Under the pieces are notes generated by a model. That model had not been told where the DNA came from. It did no database searches and was given only the letters and a program-made list of their open reading frames with translations. Shown here in pieces: positions 1 to 10,255 of a DNA stretch of 38,150 bases; position 1 is the stretch's first letter; the number at the start of each line of letters is the position of its first letter. The translations under genes and the position numbers were made by a program. Source of the DNA: Streptomyces roseochromogenus subsp. oscitans DS 12.976 (GTDB lineage Bacteria > Actinomycetota > Actinomycetes > Streptomycetales > Streptomycetaceae); the NCBI RefSeq assembly GCF_000497445.1, contig NZ_CM002285.1, positions 5,760,525 to 5,798,674 of the forward strand, in the 5' to 3' direction.

Positions 1-1014
1 AAGGACAAGGCGATCGAGCTGACCGTCGACGGCAAGCAGCGCACCCTGCACACCTTCGCCGACGACGTGAGCGAGTTGCTCACCGAGGAGGGCGTGAGCA
101 CGGGGGCGCACGACATGATCGCGCCCGCCCCCGGCGCGGCGCTCGCCAGCGGAGACACGGTCGCCGTGCGCTACGGGCGCCCCGTCCGGCTCACCCTGGA
201 CGGCCGGCAGCGCGAGGTGTGGACGACGGCGCACACCGTGGCGGGAGCGCTGGACGAGCTGGGGGTGCGCGCGGAAGGCGCGTACCTGTCCGTCTCGCGG
301 TCCCAGCGCATCGGACGCGCCGGGCTCGCGCTCGACGTGCGCACCGAACGCGCCGTCACGATCATGGCCGACGGCCGCAGCCGGAGCATTCGCACCAACG
401 CGGCCACCGTACGCGAGGCCCTGGCGGAGGCCGGGATCGGCCTGCGCGGCGAAGACACCACCTCCGTCCCGCCCGACAGCTTCCCGCGCGACGGGCAGAC
501 GGTGACCGTGCTGCGGGTCAGCGGCAGCCGGGAGGTCCGCGAGGAGCAGATCCCGTTCGACGTCCAGCGCACCGAGGACCCCACCCTCTTCAAGGGCACC
601 GAGGTCATCGCGCAGGCCGGGCAGCCCGGACTGCGGCGCGACACCTATCTGCTGCGCATCGTCAACGGGGTACGGGAGAAGCCGCGCCGTGAGACTTCCG
701 AGGTGCTGCGCAAACCACGCAAACAGATCGTGAAGGTGGGCACCAAGCCGCTGCCGCAGTCCGTGGCCGGCGCCGACCATCTGAACTGGCGCGGCCTCGC
801 CACCTGTGAGTCCGGGGGCCGTCCGGACGCGGTCGACCCCTCCGGCACGTTCGGCGGGCTGTACCAGTTCGACACGGGCACCTGGCACAGCCTCGGCGGC
901 AGCGGTCGCCCCCAGGACGCCCCGGCGGACGAACAGACCTTCCGCGCGAAGAAGCTGTACACACGGCGGGGCGCGACACCTTGGCCGTCGTGCGGGGCGC
1001 GGTTGCACGGCTGA
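1..1014 (+). CDS. rpfB: Resuscitation-promoting factor, RpfB-like (5' end outside window)
   Basis: Secreted muralytic enzyme that cleaves peptidoglycan and helps spores or dormant cells resume growth. The frame is open from base 1, so the signal peptide and part of the N-terminus lie upstream of the window. Visible in order: the end of one DUF348-type repeat, two more DUF348-like repeats (about codons 48-150 of the visible part), a G5-like domain rich in beta strand, and a C-terminal Rpf/transglycosylase-like domain starting near NWRGLATCESGG. That domain holds the catalytic Glu (in CESGG), the GLYQFD segment, and a Cys pair (TCESGG and WPSCGA) expected to form the fold's disulfide. The DUF348-G5-Rpf architecture is that of RpfB rather than the short RpfA type. 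It lies about 210 bases upstream of rsmA on the same strand. Confidence 0.93.
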   Translation, partial: KDKAIELTVDGKQRTLHTFADDVSELLTEEGVSTGAHDMIAPAPGAALASGDTVAVRYGRPVRLTLDGRQREVWTTAHTVAGALDELGVRAEGAYLSVSRSQRIGRAGLALDVRTERAVTIMADGRSRSIRTNAATVREALAEAGIGLRGEDTTSVPPDSFPRDGQTVTVLRVSGSREVREEQIPFDVQRTEDPTLFKGTEVIAQAGQPGLRRDTYLLRIVNGVREKPRRETSEVLRKPRKQIVKVGTKPLPQSVAGADHLNWRGLATCESGGRPDAVDPSGTFGGLYQFDTGTWHSLGGSGRPQDAPADEQTFRAKKLYTRRGATPWPSCGARLHG

Positions 1015-1051
1015 CAGCGGGGATTCGCCGTTGAGCTGTTGTGCGTCGCCG

Positions 1052-1087
1052 GGTGCCGGTGCCGGTGCCGGTGCCGGTGCCGGTGCG
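1052..1087. repeat. GGTGCC hexamer tandem repeat
   Basis: Five exact copies of ggtgcc (1052-1081) followed by degenerate ggtgcg copies, between the rpfB stop and rsmA. The same hexamer is expanded seven-fold inside the coding region at 37437-37484. Short open frames through it look like by-products of the repeat, not genes. Confidence 0.85.
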
Positions 1088-1109
1088 GGTGCGGGCGCGT
1101 GGTGGCTGG

Positions 1110-1140
1110 TAGCTCCCCCAAGTTCTCGGCTTCGCTCGTC
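1110..1140. repeat. Possible Streptomyces intergenic REP-like fragment
   Basis: The stretch agctcccccaagttctcgg followed by cttcgctcg resembles one arm of a hairpin element that I recall as recurrent in Streptomyces intergenic DNA. The matching second arm (gagc...gggggacc) is not seen here, so this would be a partial copy. The recognition is from memory and not verified. Confidence 0.35.
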
Positions 1141-1211
1141 GGCTCTTGCGGCACCGTGCCCGCGCAGGCCGAGGCGCCGGGAACCTGGCAACCCGGTCGG
1201 GCAGACCCCCG

Positions 1212-1217
1212 TACCCT
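1212..1217 (+). promoter_or_regulatory. -10 element for leaderless rsmA transcript
   Basis: TACCCT lies exactly six bases before the GTG start at 1224, and no Shine-Dalgarno-like purine run precedes that GTG. This spacing is the usual arrangement for leaderless transcripts in actinomycetes, with transcription starting at the first base of the start codon. No good -35 hexamer is seen at standard spacing. Confidence 0.45.
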
Positions 1218-1223
1218 TGTCCC

Positions 1224-2201
1224 GTGAGCAGCCCCACCCCCGACGCCCTTCTCGGCCCCGCCGACATCCGTGAGCTCGCGGCAGCTCTCGGTGTCCGTCC
1301 CACCAAGCAGCGCGGCCAGAACTTCGTGATCGACGCCAACACGGTCCGCCGTATCGTCCGCACCGCGGAGGTCCGCCCCGACGACGTGGTCGTCGAGGTC
1401 GGCCCGGGGCTCGGTTCCCTCACGCTCGCGCTGCTGGAGGTCGCCGACCGGGTGACGGCCGTCGAGATCGACGACGTACTCGCCGCGGCCCTCCCCGCGA
1501 CCATCGGGGCGCGCATGCCGGCGCGCGCCGACCGGTTCGCGCTGGTCCACTCCGACGCGATGCACGTGGCCGAACTGCCCGGCCCCCCGCCGACCGCGCT
1601 GGTGGCGAACCTCCCGTACAACGTCGCCGTACCGGTGCTGCTGCACATGCTCGACACCTTCCCGAGCATCGAGCGCACCCTCGTCATGGTGCAGTCCGAG
1701 GTCGCCGACCGGCTGGCCGCCGCGCCCGGCTCGAAGGTGTACGGCGTGCCGTCCGTGAAGGCGAACTGGTATGCCGAGGTGAAGCGGGCCGGCGCGATCG
1801 GCCGCAATGTCTTCTGGCCCGCGCCGAACGTCGACAGCGGGCTGGTCTCCCTCGTCCGGCGAGCCGAGCCGATCAGGACGACGGCCTCCAAGAAGGAGGT
1901 CTTCGCGGTCGTCGACGCCGCCTTCGCACAGCGCCGCAAGACCCTGCGGGCCGCACTGGCCGGCTGGGCCGGATCCGCCGCTGCCGCCGAGGCCGCCCTG
2001 GTCGGGGCCGGTGTCTCGCCGCAGGCGCGCGGCGAGTCGCTGACGGTGGAGGAGTTCGCACGGATCGCCGAGCACAAGGATGCGCTGACCACCCGGCGCG
2101 ACCGGATCACCGAACACGACGCCGGGATCAGCGAACACGACGACCGGATCACCGAAGACACGGACGTGCGGATCACCGACCACGAGGAGAGCGACAAGTG
2201 A
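1224..2201 (+). CDS. rsmA: 16S rRNA (adenine1518-N6/adenine1519-N6)-dimethyltransferase
   Basis: RsmA/KsgA dimethylates two adjacent adenines in the 3'-terminal hairpin of 16S rRNA late in 30S assembly, using S-adenosylmethionine. 325 residues from the GTG at 1224. This start puts the conserved [10 protein letters not shown] segment near residue 32, and a -10-like box sits just upstream. Visible motifs: GPGLGSLT (SAM binding, motif I), the acidic motif II in VTAVEID, the catalytic NLPYN motif IV, and the C-terminal QRRKTLR helix. The natural end appears to be [11 protein letters not shown]. Here about 35 extra residues follow, made of heptads with the pattern RITEHD, an expansion of that last motif (see the repeat at 2061-2186). 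The stop overlaps the ispE start by 4 nt, so the two are probably translationally coupled. Historically also called ksgA. Confidence 0.96.
   Translation: MSSPTPDALLGPADIRELAAALGVRPTKQRGQNFVIDANTVRRIVRTAEVRPDDVVVEVGPGLGSLTLALLEVADRVTAVEIDDVLAAALPATIGARMPARADRFALVHSDAMHVAELPGPPPTALVANLPYNVAVPVLLHMLDTFPSIERTLVMVQSEVADRLAAAPGSKVYGVPSVKANWYAEVKRAGAIGRNVFWPAPNVDSGLVSLVRRAEPIRTTASKKEVFAVVDAAFAQRRKTLRAALAGWAGSAAAAEAALVGAGVSPQARGESLTVEEFARIAEHKDALTTRRDRITEHDAGISEHDDRITEDTDVRITDHEESDK
2061..2186 (+). repeat. 21-nt in-frame repeats at the rsmA 3' end
   Basis: The codons for RIAEHKD (2061-2081) look like the parent unit. After a short spacer, three 21-nt units follow directly at 2100-2120, 2121-2141 and 2142-2162 ([21 protein letters not shown]), then a fourth, shifted one to 2186 (RITDHE). 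The first two tandem units match at most positions. The period is exactly seven codons. Confidence 0.8.
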
Positions 2202-3091
2202 GCGTCACGGTACGCGTACCGGCCAAGGTCAACGTCCAGCTCGCGGTCGGCGCCGCGCGCCCCGACGGGTTCCACGACCTCGCCAACGTCTTCCTCGCCG
2301 TCGGCCTGTACGACGAGGTGACGGTGACCCCCGCGGACGAACTCCGGATCACCTGCGAAGGCCCGGACGCCGACCAGGTCCCGCTCGACCGCACCAACCT
2401 CGCCGCGCGCGCCGCGATCGCGCTCGCCGGGCGCCGGGGCATCGAGCCGAACGTGCACATCCACATCGCCAAGGACATCCCGGTCGCCGGCGGCATGGCG
2501 GGCGGCAGCGCGGACGGTGCGGGCGCGCTACTGGCCTGCAACACGCTGTGGAACGCCGGCGCCTCCCGTGTTGAACTCCTCTCCATTTGTGCCGAGTTGG
2601 GCAGCGACGTGCCGTTCAGCCTGGTGGGCGGGGCTGCCCTCGGTATCGGGCGCGGAGAGCAGTTGACCGCCCTGGAGACCGGCGGCACCTTCCACTGGGT
2701 GTTCGCGATGGCCGAGCGGGGGCTGTCCACCCCGGCCGTCTTCCGTGAGTTCGACCGGCTGGCGGAGGGGCGGGAGATTCCGGAGCCGGTGGCTTCGGCA
2801 GACCTGCTGGAGGCGCTGGCGAAGGGGGACTCGGACGCGCTGGCCGCGGCTGTGTCCAATGAGCTTCAGCCTGCGGCTCTGTCGCTGTTCCCGGAGCTGG
2901 CGGACACGCTGGAGGCGGGGCGCGGGGCGGGTGCGCTGGCCGCGCTGGTCTCCGGGTCCGGGCCTACCACGGCGTTCCTAGCGCGTGATGCCGAGTCGGC
3001 GGAGAAGGTGGCGGCGGCGCTGCGGGCGTCGGGGACGTGCAGGGCCGTGCGGATGGCGGTGGGGCCGGTGGCGGGGGCGACGGTCGTCTGA
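2198..3091 (+). CDS. ispE: 4-diphosphocytidyl-2-C-methyl-D-erythritol kinase
   Basis: ATP-dependent kinase of the MEP (non-mevalonate) isoprenoid pathway. It phosphorylates the 2-hydroxyl of CDP-methylerythritol in the cytosol. 297 residues, normal for the family. GHMP-kinase motifs in order: the N-terminal [11 protein letters not shown], the ATP-binding glycine loop [18 protein letters not shown] near residue 90, and the C-terminal SGSGPTTAF loop. The GTG start overlaps the rsmA stop (GTGA), implying coupling. rsmA-ispE adjacency is common in bacteria. The stop lies only 3 nt from the stop of the convergent Uma2 gene, so there is no room for a dedicated intergenic terminator. Confidence 0.96.
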   Translation: MSVTVRVPAKVNVQLAVGAARPDGFHDLANVFLAVGLYDEVTVTPADELRITCEGPDADQVPLDRTNLAARAAIALAGRRGIEPNVHIHIAKDIPVAGGMAGGSADGAGALLACNTLWNAGASRVELLSICAELGSDVPFSLVGGAALGIGRGEQLTALETGGTFHWVFAMAERGLSTPAVFREFDRLAEGREIPEPVASADLLEALAKGDSDALAAAVSNELQPAALSLFPELADTLEAGRGAGALAALVSGSGPTTAFLARDAESAEKVAAALRASGTCRAVRMAVGPVAGATVV

Positions 3092-3094
3092 GGG

Positions 3095-3688
3095 TCAGCG
3101 TTTGCCGATAGTGGTCAGGTCGATGTCGATGGGGTAGGGCTTGTCGACTTTGATCCGGTCGCGATGCATGCCCACGTGCACGTAGGACTTGGTGAGTGGG
3201 TCGAGCTCATAGACATGGATGACGGGCCCGTTGATTGTTCCGTTCTGTTCGACGCGCCAGTAGTTGGGGATTCCCGCAGCGGCGTACTTCTGCGGTTTGG
3301 TCGTGCGGTCGCGGGATTCCGAGTCGGGGGAGACGACCTCCACGGCGAGTAGTACGTCTTCGGCCTGAAACTTGGTCTGGTCCAGCCCGGTGACCGCGTC
3401 GGCTCGGACCACGCTGACATCGGGTTCGGGGCCATTGCGGTTGTCAAGGATGACGGTCATTTCCCGCTCGACGCTGAACTCCGGGGCGAGAGAGCTGCAC
3501 AGCCCGTTGACCAACAGGTCGATTGCAAGGAAGTGGAAACGGCGCTGCGGACTCACGAAAACCAGGCTCCCGTCGATCAGCTCGGTGTGCGGCGGGAGAT
3601 CCGGCAGTGTGAACAGGTCGTCCACGGTGTAGCCGTCCTGCGGCGGCACCGGCCACTGGTGACGGTGCTCTACGGACTCGGCGGTCAT
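3095..3688 (-). CDS. Uma2 family (DUF820) putative PD-(D/E)XK endonuclease
   Basis: Family known from structure and sequence comparison to carry the PD-(D/E)XK nuclease fold; its role is unsettled, and it is strongly amplified in Streptomyces and cyanobacteria. 197 residues. The start ATG at 3688 was chosen because an excellent GGGAGGAA ribosome site lies just upstream, and longer reading frames only run back through the neighbouring promoter. Visible motifs: PPHTELIDGSL near the N-terminus, the PEPDVSVVRAD segment carrying the fold's Asp, VEVVSPDSESRDRTTKPQKYAAAG with the Glu and Lys positions, and NYWRV. Base composition is visibly less GC-rich than the neighbours, suggesting mobility of the family. 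It is transcribed away from the ABC-F gene and converges on ispE. Confidence 0.88.
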   Translation of the reverse strand: MTAESVEHRHQWPVPPQDGYTVDDLFTLPDLPPHTELIDGSLVFVSPQRRFHFLAIDLLVNGLCSSLAPEFSVEREMTVILDNRNGPEPDVSVVRADAVTGLDQTKFQAEDVLLAVEVVSPDSESRDRTTKPQKYAAAGIPNYWRVEQNGTINGPVIHVYELDPLTKSYVHVGMHRDRIKVDKPYPIDIDLTTIGKR

Positions 3689-3842
3689 GGTTCCTCCCAT
3701 GGACGGGATCCTGCTGCCTGCCCTCCACGGTAGCGGCCGCTTCCCGATCACGTCATCACAAAGAGTGACAACCCCCTCGCGCCCCGCCCCCGCCTCCGCA
3801 GGCCCTACGCTAGAAGGCTGAGTCCCCGCGCACAGGAGTGAA

Positions 3843-5651
<1,809 letters not shown>

Positions 5652-6237
5652 CGCGACCGGGGCGCGAGCGCACCGGAGCGGGCGCGGGCGCGGTAGTGAG
5701 GGCGGGCGCCCGTTGTGAGTTACGGGCGTGCGTGCCGCCGAATACGGCGCTTGAGCGGGGTGCGCACGCCGCCAAGTGCAGCGCTCGGGCGAGGTCGCGC
5801 GCCGGCCAGTGCGGCGCTTGGTCTGGGTGTGCGCGCTGTCTGGCGCGGCGCTCGATGCAGGCGGGCGCGCTGTGTGTGGGGGCGCACGATGCCCGCGTGC
5901 GTTCCTCATAGCGCGGCGCGCGCAACCTGAGCCAACGCCCCTGGCGTGAATCAGCCACCGCGCGCCCGCTCTTCTCGGCCCCACCCCCCACCGCGCCGGT
6001 CTCCTCCCCCCCGGCGCGCGGTGCTGTTGCGCGCGCCGCGTGAAGGGGGCGTGAAGGCGCGTAACGGCGGCATCACGGGCCGGTCGTCCCTTGGGAACAG
6101 CGGCGGATCCGAGCCCGTGGGCTGTCGGTACCGGGTGATAGAAAGGGCCGTCTGAGAACTTTCTAAGTAACGACCTAGGGTCCGTCAAGAACCTCAGGGC
6201 GTGGCTAAAAATCAGTGAACGAGGGGGAAGAACGCTG
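5652..6237. other. 586-nt non-coding interval
   Basis: No convincing gene. Bases 5726-5862 hold the degenerate tandem repeat described separately. 5940-6060 is simple C/G-rich sequence. 6135-6237 is more AT-rich and is presumably the promoter and leader of the first beta-propeller gene, with a GAGGGGGAAG ribosome site at 6220-6229. A weak inverted repeat AGAAAG...CTTTCT (about 6140-6164) is present. I could not assign a confident -35/-10 pair. Confidence 0.7.
5726..5862. repeat. Degenerate ~34-nt tandem repeat, about four copies
   Basis: Units begin near 5726, 5760, 5794 and 5828. Each has a TGCGCNCGCCG-like left part and a GCGGCGCT(C/T)G-like right part followed by a G-rich end. Copies 1-3 are the closest and copy 4 is more diverged; a partial fifth may follow. 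Read in one frame, the units give an 11-residue Arg/Ala-rich repeat, but there is no ribosome site or codon bias to support translation. Confidence 0.55.
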
Positions 6238-8040
6238 ATGACTCAGCCGCCCAACCAACCGCCGCACGGCGGTTTCGGAGCGCCGCAGGACAGACCGCCG
6301 CAGGAGCAGCCGCCGCAGGGCGGCGGCTTCGGCGCCCCGCAACCACCACCGGCCCAGGGCGGATTCGGCGCCCCGCAGGGTGCCCCGGGCACCCCGGGCG
6401 CTCCCGGCGTCCCTCCCACACCCCCGCCCCCGGCTCAGCCGCCCGCCGCCCCGCCGCAGCCGCCCCAGCCCGGCTACGGCTACCCCCAGCAGCCGGGCCC
6501 GTACGGCACCCCGGGCCCCTACGGGTATCCGCAGCAGCCGGGTCCCTACGGCGCGGTGCCCCAGCCCGGTTTCGGCCAGCCGCAGCAGCCGCCGTACCCG
6601 GGCGCGCCCGCCGCCGGTTCCGACAGGAAGAAGACGGCGCTGATCATCGGTGCCGCGGTGGCCGCGCTGCTCGTCATCGGCGGCACGGTGTACGCGGTCA
6701 CGAGCGGCGGTGACGATCCCAAGAGGAAGCCGGTCGCCCAGCAGAGCGACGACCCCAAGCACTCCGCCACCGCCGCGCCGAGCGCGTCGAGCACGTCCGG
6801 CGGCGGTGACGACCCGGAGAACCTCAACGAGGGCCGGCGGGCCGGCGAGGCGAAGGTGCTCTGGTACAAGTCGGCGCCGGACGCCCCGGGTTCGGGTGCC
6901 GACGCACCCGGTATGTGGGTCACCGGCAAGGCGGCGGTGAAGGCGGCGTACAAGCAGGTCTTCGCCTACGGCGTCGGCGACGGCAAGCCCGTGTGGGGCC
7001 CGATCTCCTTCCCGCAGAAGATCTGCGCGGTCACCCAGCAGAAGTCGGCCGACGACAAGGTCGTCGTGGCGTACATGAGCGGTGCCGGCGACAACGCCAA
7101 GTGCAACCAGCTGCAGCAGATCGACCTGGCCACCGGCCACAAGGGCTGGACCACGGAGGTCGCCGACGGCGGGCTGTTCGACAGCGCGCTCAACGTCGAG
7201 CTGACCGTGAGCGGCAAGACGCTGATGGTGGGGCGTTCGGAGTCGGGCACGGCGTACGACATCGACAGCGGCAGGAAGCTGTACGACAAGCAGAAGTACG
7301 GCGCGGCCTGCTTCCCGGCCGCGTACGCGGGCGGCACCGGCCGGCTGATCCAGGTGGCCTCCTGCGGTGCGGGCGGTAGCAACGCGCACGACGAGCTCCA
7401 GGAACTGGACCCCGCCACCGGCAAGGTGCGCTGGACGCAGCCGGTCAAGAAGGGCTGGCAGGTCACGCGGACGTTCTCTGTCGACCCGCTGGTGGTCTAT
7501 CTGACCAATGCGGACAAGAAGGCCTGGAACATCTCGACGTTCACCAAGGAGGGAAAGTTCCGTTCGGAGGTCAAGGTCGACGGGAAGTTCGCCCCCCGCT
7601 GCGGCTGGGCGGTCCTCGAGCGTGACCTGCAGGGCTGCCAGGGCGTCGCCGCGGACGCCGACACGCTGTATCTGCCCACGGACACCACCGGCAGCGCCAA
7701 CGAGATCGTCGCGATCAGCCTGGCCGACGGCAAGGAGCGGTGGCGGACCAAGTCCCCGGCCGACGAGCCGATGTACCCGATGCGGATCCAGGGCGGCAAG
7801 CTCGTCGCGTATGTGCAGCCGTCGTACGACGCGGGCGGCCAGGTGGTGTCGATCCCGGTCACCGGCTCCTCCCACACGACCACCAAGCTGCTGCAGAACC
7901 CGCAGGGCACGGCTCAGATCGAGAACACCTTCTACGACGGTGTCGTGGACTGGGCCGACGGGCGGTTCTTCATCTCCGCCGGCCGGCTGAACGGCAGCGA
8001 CCAGTCGAAGGAGAAGCTGATCATGGCCTTCGGCAACTGA
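6238..8040 (+). CDS. Membrane-anchored PQQ-like beta-propeller protein, copy 1
   Basis: Function unknown. 600 residues. Residues 1-128 are a disordered Pro/Gln/Gly/Tyr-rich cytoplasmic segment with repeats such as PYGYPQQPG. A basic DRKK stop precedes one transmembrane helix (about 132-154, ALIIGAAVAALLVIGGTVYAV), then a Ser/Thr/Gly-rich linker. From about 200 to the end is an exported beta-propeller of the PQQ/quinoprotein type, visible as recurring segments ending in DGKxxWxxP or ATGKVRWTQPV. Paired Cys in the exported part could form disulfides. The propeller may bind a ligand or cell-wall component; no quinoprotein catalytic residues were identified. ATG start preceded by GAGGGGGAAG. It is followed 153 nt later by a paralogue, so this is a tandem duplication. 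Confidence 0.85.
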   Translation: MTQPPNQPPHGGFGAPQDRPPQEQPPQGGGFGAPQPPPAQGGFGAPQGAPGTPGAPGVPPTPPPPAQPPAAPPQPPQPGYGYPQQPGPYGTPGPYGYPQQPGPYGAVPQPGFGQPQQPPYPGAPAAGSDRKKTALIIGAAVAALLVIGGTVYAVTSGGDDPKRKPVAQQSDDPKHSATAAPSASSTSGGGDDPENLNEGRRAGEAKVLWYKSAPDAPGSGADAPGMWVTGKAAVKAAYKQVFAYGVGDGKPVWGPISFPQKICAVTQQKSADDKVVVAYMSGAGDNAKCNQLQQIDLATGHKGWTTEVADGGLFDSALNVELTVSGKTLMVGRSESGTAYDIDSGRKLYDKQKYGAACFPAAYAGGTGRLIQVASCGAGGSNAHDELQELDPATGKVRWTQPVKKGWQVTRTFSVDPLVVYLTNADKKAWNISTFTKEGKFRSEVKVDGKFAPRCGWAVLERDLQGCQGVAADADTLYLPTDTTGSANEIVAISLADGKERWRTKSPADEPMYPMRIQGGKLVAYVQPSYDAGGQVVSIPVTGSSHTTTKLLQNPQGTAQIENTFYDGVVDWADGRFFISAGRLNGSDQSKEKLIMAFGN

Positions 8041-8080
8041 GCCCACCGCGCCGGCCCAGCGGGCCCAGCGGGCCAGCCAA

Positions 8081-8126
8081 CCGAGCCATCTGAGCCGCCC
8101 GAGCCAGCCGAGCCATCTGAGCCGCC
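8081..8126. repeat. 19-nt direct repeat between the propeller genes
   Basis: ccgagccatctgagccgcc occurs at 8081-8099 and again at 8108-8126, exact, with a 27-nt period. It is in the spacer between the two paralogues, with no evident role. Confidence 0.7.
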
Positions 8127-8193
8127 GTCCCGGCTTCCCCCTGTCCGTAGCGAATCCCTTCCGGCTTCCGAGCCTCACCGAGGTACCCGTCCC

Positions 8194-10029
8194 ATGACCC
8201 AGCCGCCCCCTCCGCCGCCGAACCAGCCCCCGCAGCAGGGCGGTTTCGGCCCCCCGAACCCGCAGCAGCCGCCCCAGCCGGCTCAGCCACCTCAGCCGCA
8301 GCAGCCTCCGCAGCCCCCTCAGCCGCAGCCCGGCTATGGCTACCCGCAGGCCGCACCGGCCCCGCAGCCACCGCAGCCTCCGCAGCCGGGTTACGGCTAC
8401 CCCGGCGGGCAGCAGCCCCCGTACGGCCAGCAGCTCCCGGCCCAGGGCCAGCAGCCGCCGGCGTACGGCTACCCCGGCCAGCCGCAGAACCCGTACGCGC
8501 AGCCCGCGCAGCCGGGTTATGGCTATCCGGGCCAGCCTCCGACCGCGCCGATGCATCCGCAGCCGGGGCAGAGCGGCGGCGGGCGGAACAACACCACGCT
8601 GCTCATCGTCGTCGCGGCGGTCGTGGCCATCGCGCTGATCGTCGCCGGCGGCTTCTGGTACGCCAACTCCTCCGGAGGCGGCGACAAGACGCACGACGCC
8701 GCCTCCTCCAGCGGCGGCACCGGCGGCAAGAACGGCAGCGGCGGCGGCACCGGGGGCACGGGCGGCAAGGAGAAGGTGCCGGCCAACCCCGCGGCCCACG
8801 TGCTGTTCCAGGTCCCGCTGCCCACCGCGGACGGCGCGGTCAGCACCGCGGGTTCGTGGCTGACGGACAAGGTCTACGCCAAGAGCGGCCTCGCCGAGAT
8901 CGTCGGCTACGACCCGGTCAAGGGCACCAAGTTGTGGACGATCCCGCTGCCCGGCCCGGTCTGTGCGGCCAGCCCGCACGCCACGGCCGACGGCAAGACC
9001 GCGATCGTCTACCAGCCGAAGTGGAACACGAAGAAGAACATCGCCGGGTGCACACAGATCTCCGCGATCGATCTCAACGCGGGCAAAAAGCTGTGGACAC
9101 AGTCGGTCAAGTCCGGTGATTCTCCTATCAATTACCAGAATGTGACGGTCGCTCAGCGCACCGTTGCGGTCGGCGACAGCAACGGCGCCGCCGCCTTCGA
9201 CATCGACTCGGACAAGCCGCTGTGGCTGCCGAAGCCGGGCGACAACTGCTACGACGCGGGCTACGGCGGTGGCGACAAGCTGGTCGCGGTGCGCAAATGC
9301 GGTGACTCCGCCAACGGACAGCTGCTCATCCAGACGCTCGACCCGAAGACTGGGAAGGTGATCTCCGAGTACAAGATGGACTCGGGCATCCAGTACGCCT
9401 CCATCGTCTCCACCGACCCGCTGGTGGTGGCCGCCGACGTGGGCGACAGCGCCGGTGACGGCAGTGAGGTCTCGGACTACTTCTCCATCGACAGCAAGAC
9501 CGGCAAGCTGCTCGCCCACATTTCCGCGCCGGGCAAGACCTACGGCGGCAAGTGCGACGGCATCTACCGCATCGAGGCCTGCAAGTCGATCGTCGCGGGC
9601 AACGGCAAGCTGTACGTGCCGACCGAGGAGCACGACGGCAGCGGCGGCGCACTGAACAGCACCAACGAGATCGTCTCCTTCGACCTGAACACCGGCAAGC
9701 CGACCGGCCAGCGCCTGGAGGCCGGCGACGGCTATCTGCTGAGCCCGCTGCGCATGGACGGCGGCAACCTGATCGCCTACAAGAAGCCGCCGTACGACAA
9801 GGGCGGGCAGGTCGTCAGCATCGACGGCGGGTCCTTCAAGGCGACCAAGCTGCTGGAGAACCCGGCCCTGGACGACGCGCAGAATGCGGAGGCCAACATG
9901 CTGCCGGAGGACTCGGAGATCCTCTTCGGCGACGGGCGTCTGTACATGTCGCAGATCTACGCCAAGGAGAAGGGCTGGTCGTCGGACGGCAAGGAGGATC
10001 TGGCGGTCGCCTACGGCACGAACGGCTGA
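8194..10029 (+). CDS. Membrane-anchored PQQ-like beta-propeller protein, copy 2
   Basis: Paralogue of the preceding gene, with the same architecture and 611 residues. The N-terminal 130 residues are Pro/Gln/Gly/Tyr-rich with repeated PGYGYP motifs. One transmembrane helix follows at about 135-157 (LLIVVAAVVAIALIVAGGFWY), then a Gly/Ser-rich linker and an exported propeller with PQQ-type repeats (VKGTKLWTIPLPG, LNAGKKLWTQSV, PKTGKVISEY). The closing segments of both proteins match (GGQVVSI, TTKLLQNP versus ATKLLENP), which confirms duplication rather than convergence. The ATG start has only a weak ribosome site (GAGG about 12 bases upstream), so it may depend on read-through from copy 1. A strong hairpin follows at 10078. 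AfsK-type kinases have similar propeller sensor domains, but no kinase domain is present here. Confidence 0.84.
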   Translation: MTQPPPPPPNQPPQQGGFGPPNPQQPPQPAQPPQPQQPPQPPQPQPGYGYPQAAPAPQPPQPPQPGYGYPGGQQPPYGQQLPAQGQQPPAYGYPGQPQNPYAQPAQPGYGYPGQPPTAPMHPQPGQSGGGRNNTTLLIVVAAVVAIALIVAGGFWYANSSGGGDKTHDAASSSGGTGGKNGSGGGTGGTGGKEKVPANPAAHVLFQVPLPTADGAVSTAGSWLTDKVYAKSGLAEIVGYDPVKGTKLWTIPLPGPVCAASPHATADGKTAIVYQPKWNTKKNIAGCTQISAIDLNAGKKLWTQSVKSGDSPINYQNVTVAQRTVAVGDSNGAAAFDIDSDKPLWLPKPGDNCYDAGYGGGDKLVAVRKCGDSANGQLLIQTLDPKTGKVISEYKMDSGIQYASIVSTDPLVVAADVGDSAGDGSEVSDYFSIDSKTGKLLAHISAPGKTYGGKCDGIYRIEACKSIVAGNGKLYVPTEEHDGSGGALNSTNEIVSFDLNTGKPTGQRLEAGDGYLLSPLRMDGGNLIAYKKPPYDKGGQVVSIDGGSFKATKLLENPALDDAQNAEANMLPEDSEILFGDGRLYMSQIYAKEKGWSSDGKEDLAVAYGTNG

Positions 10030-10077
10030 CCGCTGGCCGACGCCCTCGCACCTCTCGCCCGAATGGGTGACATACCA

Positions 10078-10114
10078 AGAAGTGCCCCGGATTTCATCGA
10101 TCCGGGGCACTTCT
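10078..10114 (+). terminator. Hairpin terminator after the propeller genes
   Basis: Perfect 15-bp stem, AGAAGTGCCCCGGAT paired with ATCCGGGGCACTTCT, with a 7-nt loop, starting 48 nt after the stop codon. No T run follows, as is usual in Streptomyces. Confidence 0.85.
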
Positions 10115-10255
10115 CATCAAGAGGGGCAGCAATACGTCGAACAAGCGTGTAGCTTCCGGGGGCATGAAGGGCGGGGTGCCGGGGGGCCCTCTGTCCTTGC
10201 GGACCGCTGGACGTCCATAGTGGGGCATCCATGGGGGGGACTGGGGGGTTGCTCT

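Noticed and set aside
1052..1087. CRISPR-like repeat
   Set aside because: Six-base units without spacers; a simple tandem repeat. No CRISPR array or cas gene anywhere in the window.
645..2464. Long minus-strand frames opposite rsmA and ispE
   Set aside because: Shadows of well-supported genes; composition is that of an antisense high-GC frame.
5696..5930. Small Arg/Ala/Cys-rich frames of 71 codons in the ABC-F downstream gap
   Set aside because: No ribosome site; two frames through the same repeats are both open, which points to repeat and GC effects rather than coding.
6205..10110. 1301-codon open frame on the minus strand opposite the two propeller genes
   Set aside because: It is antisense to two coherent plus-strand proteins, Arg/Leu/Ala-rich with no domain, and arises from GC-rich codon bias.
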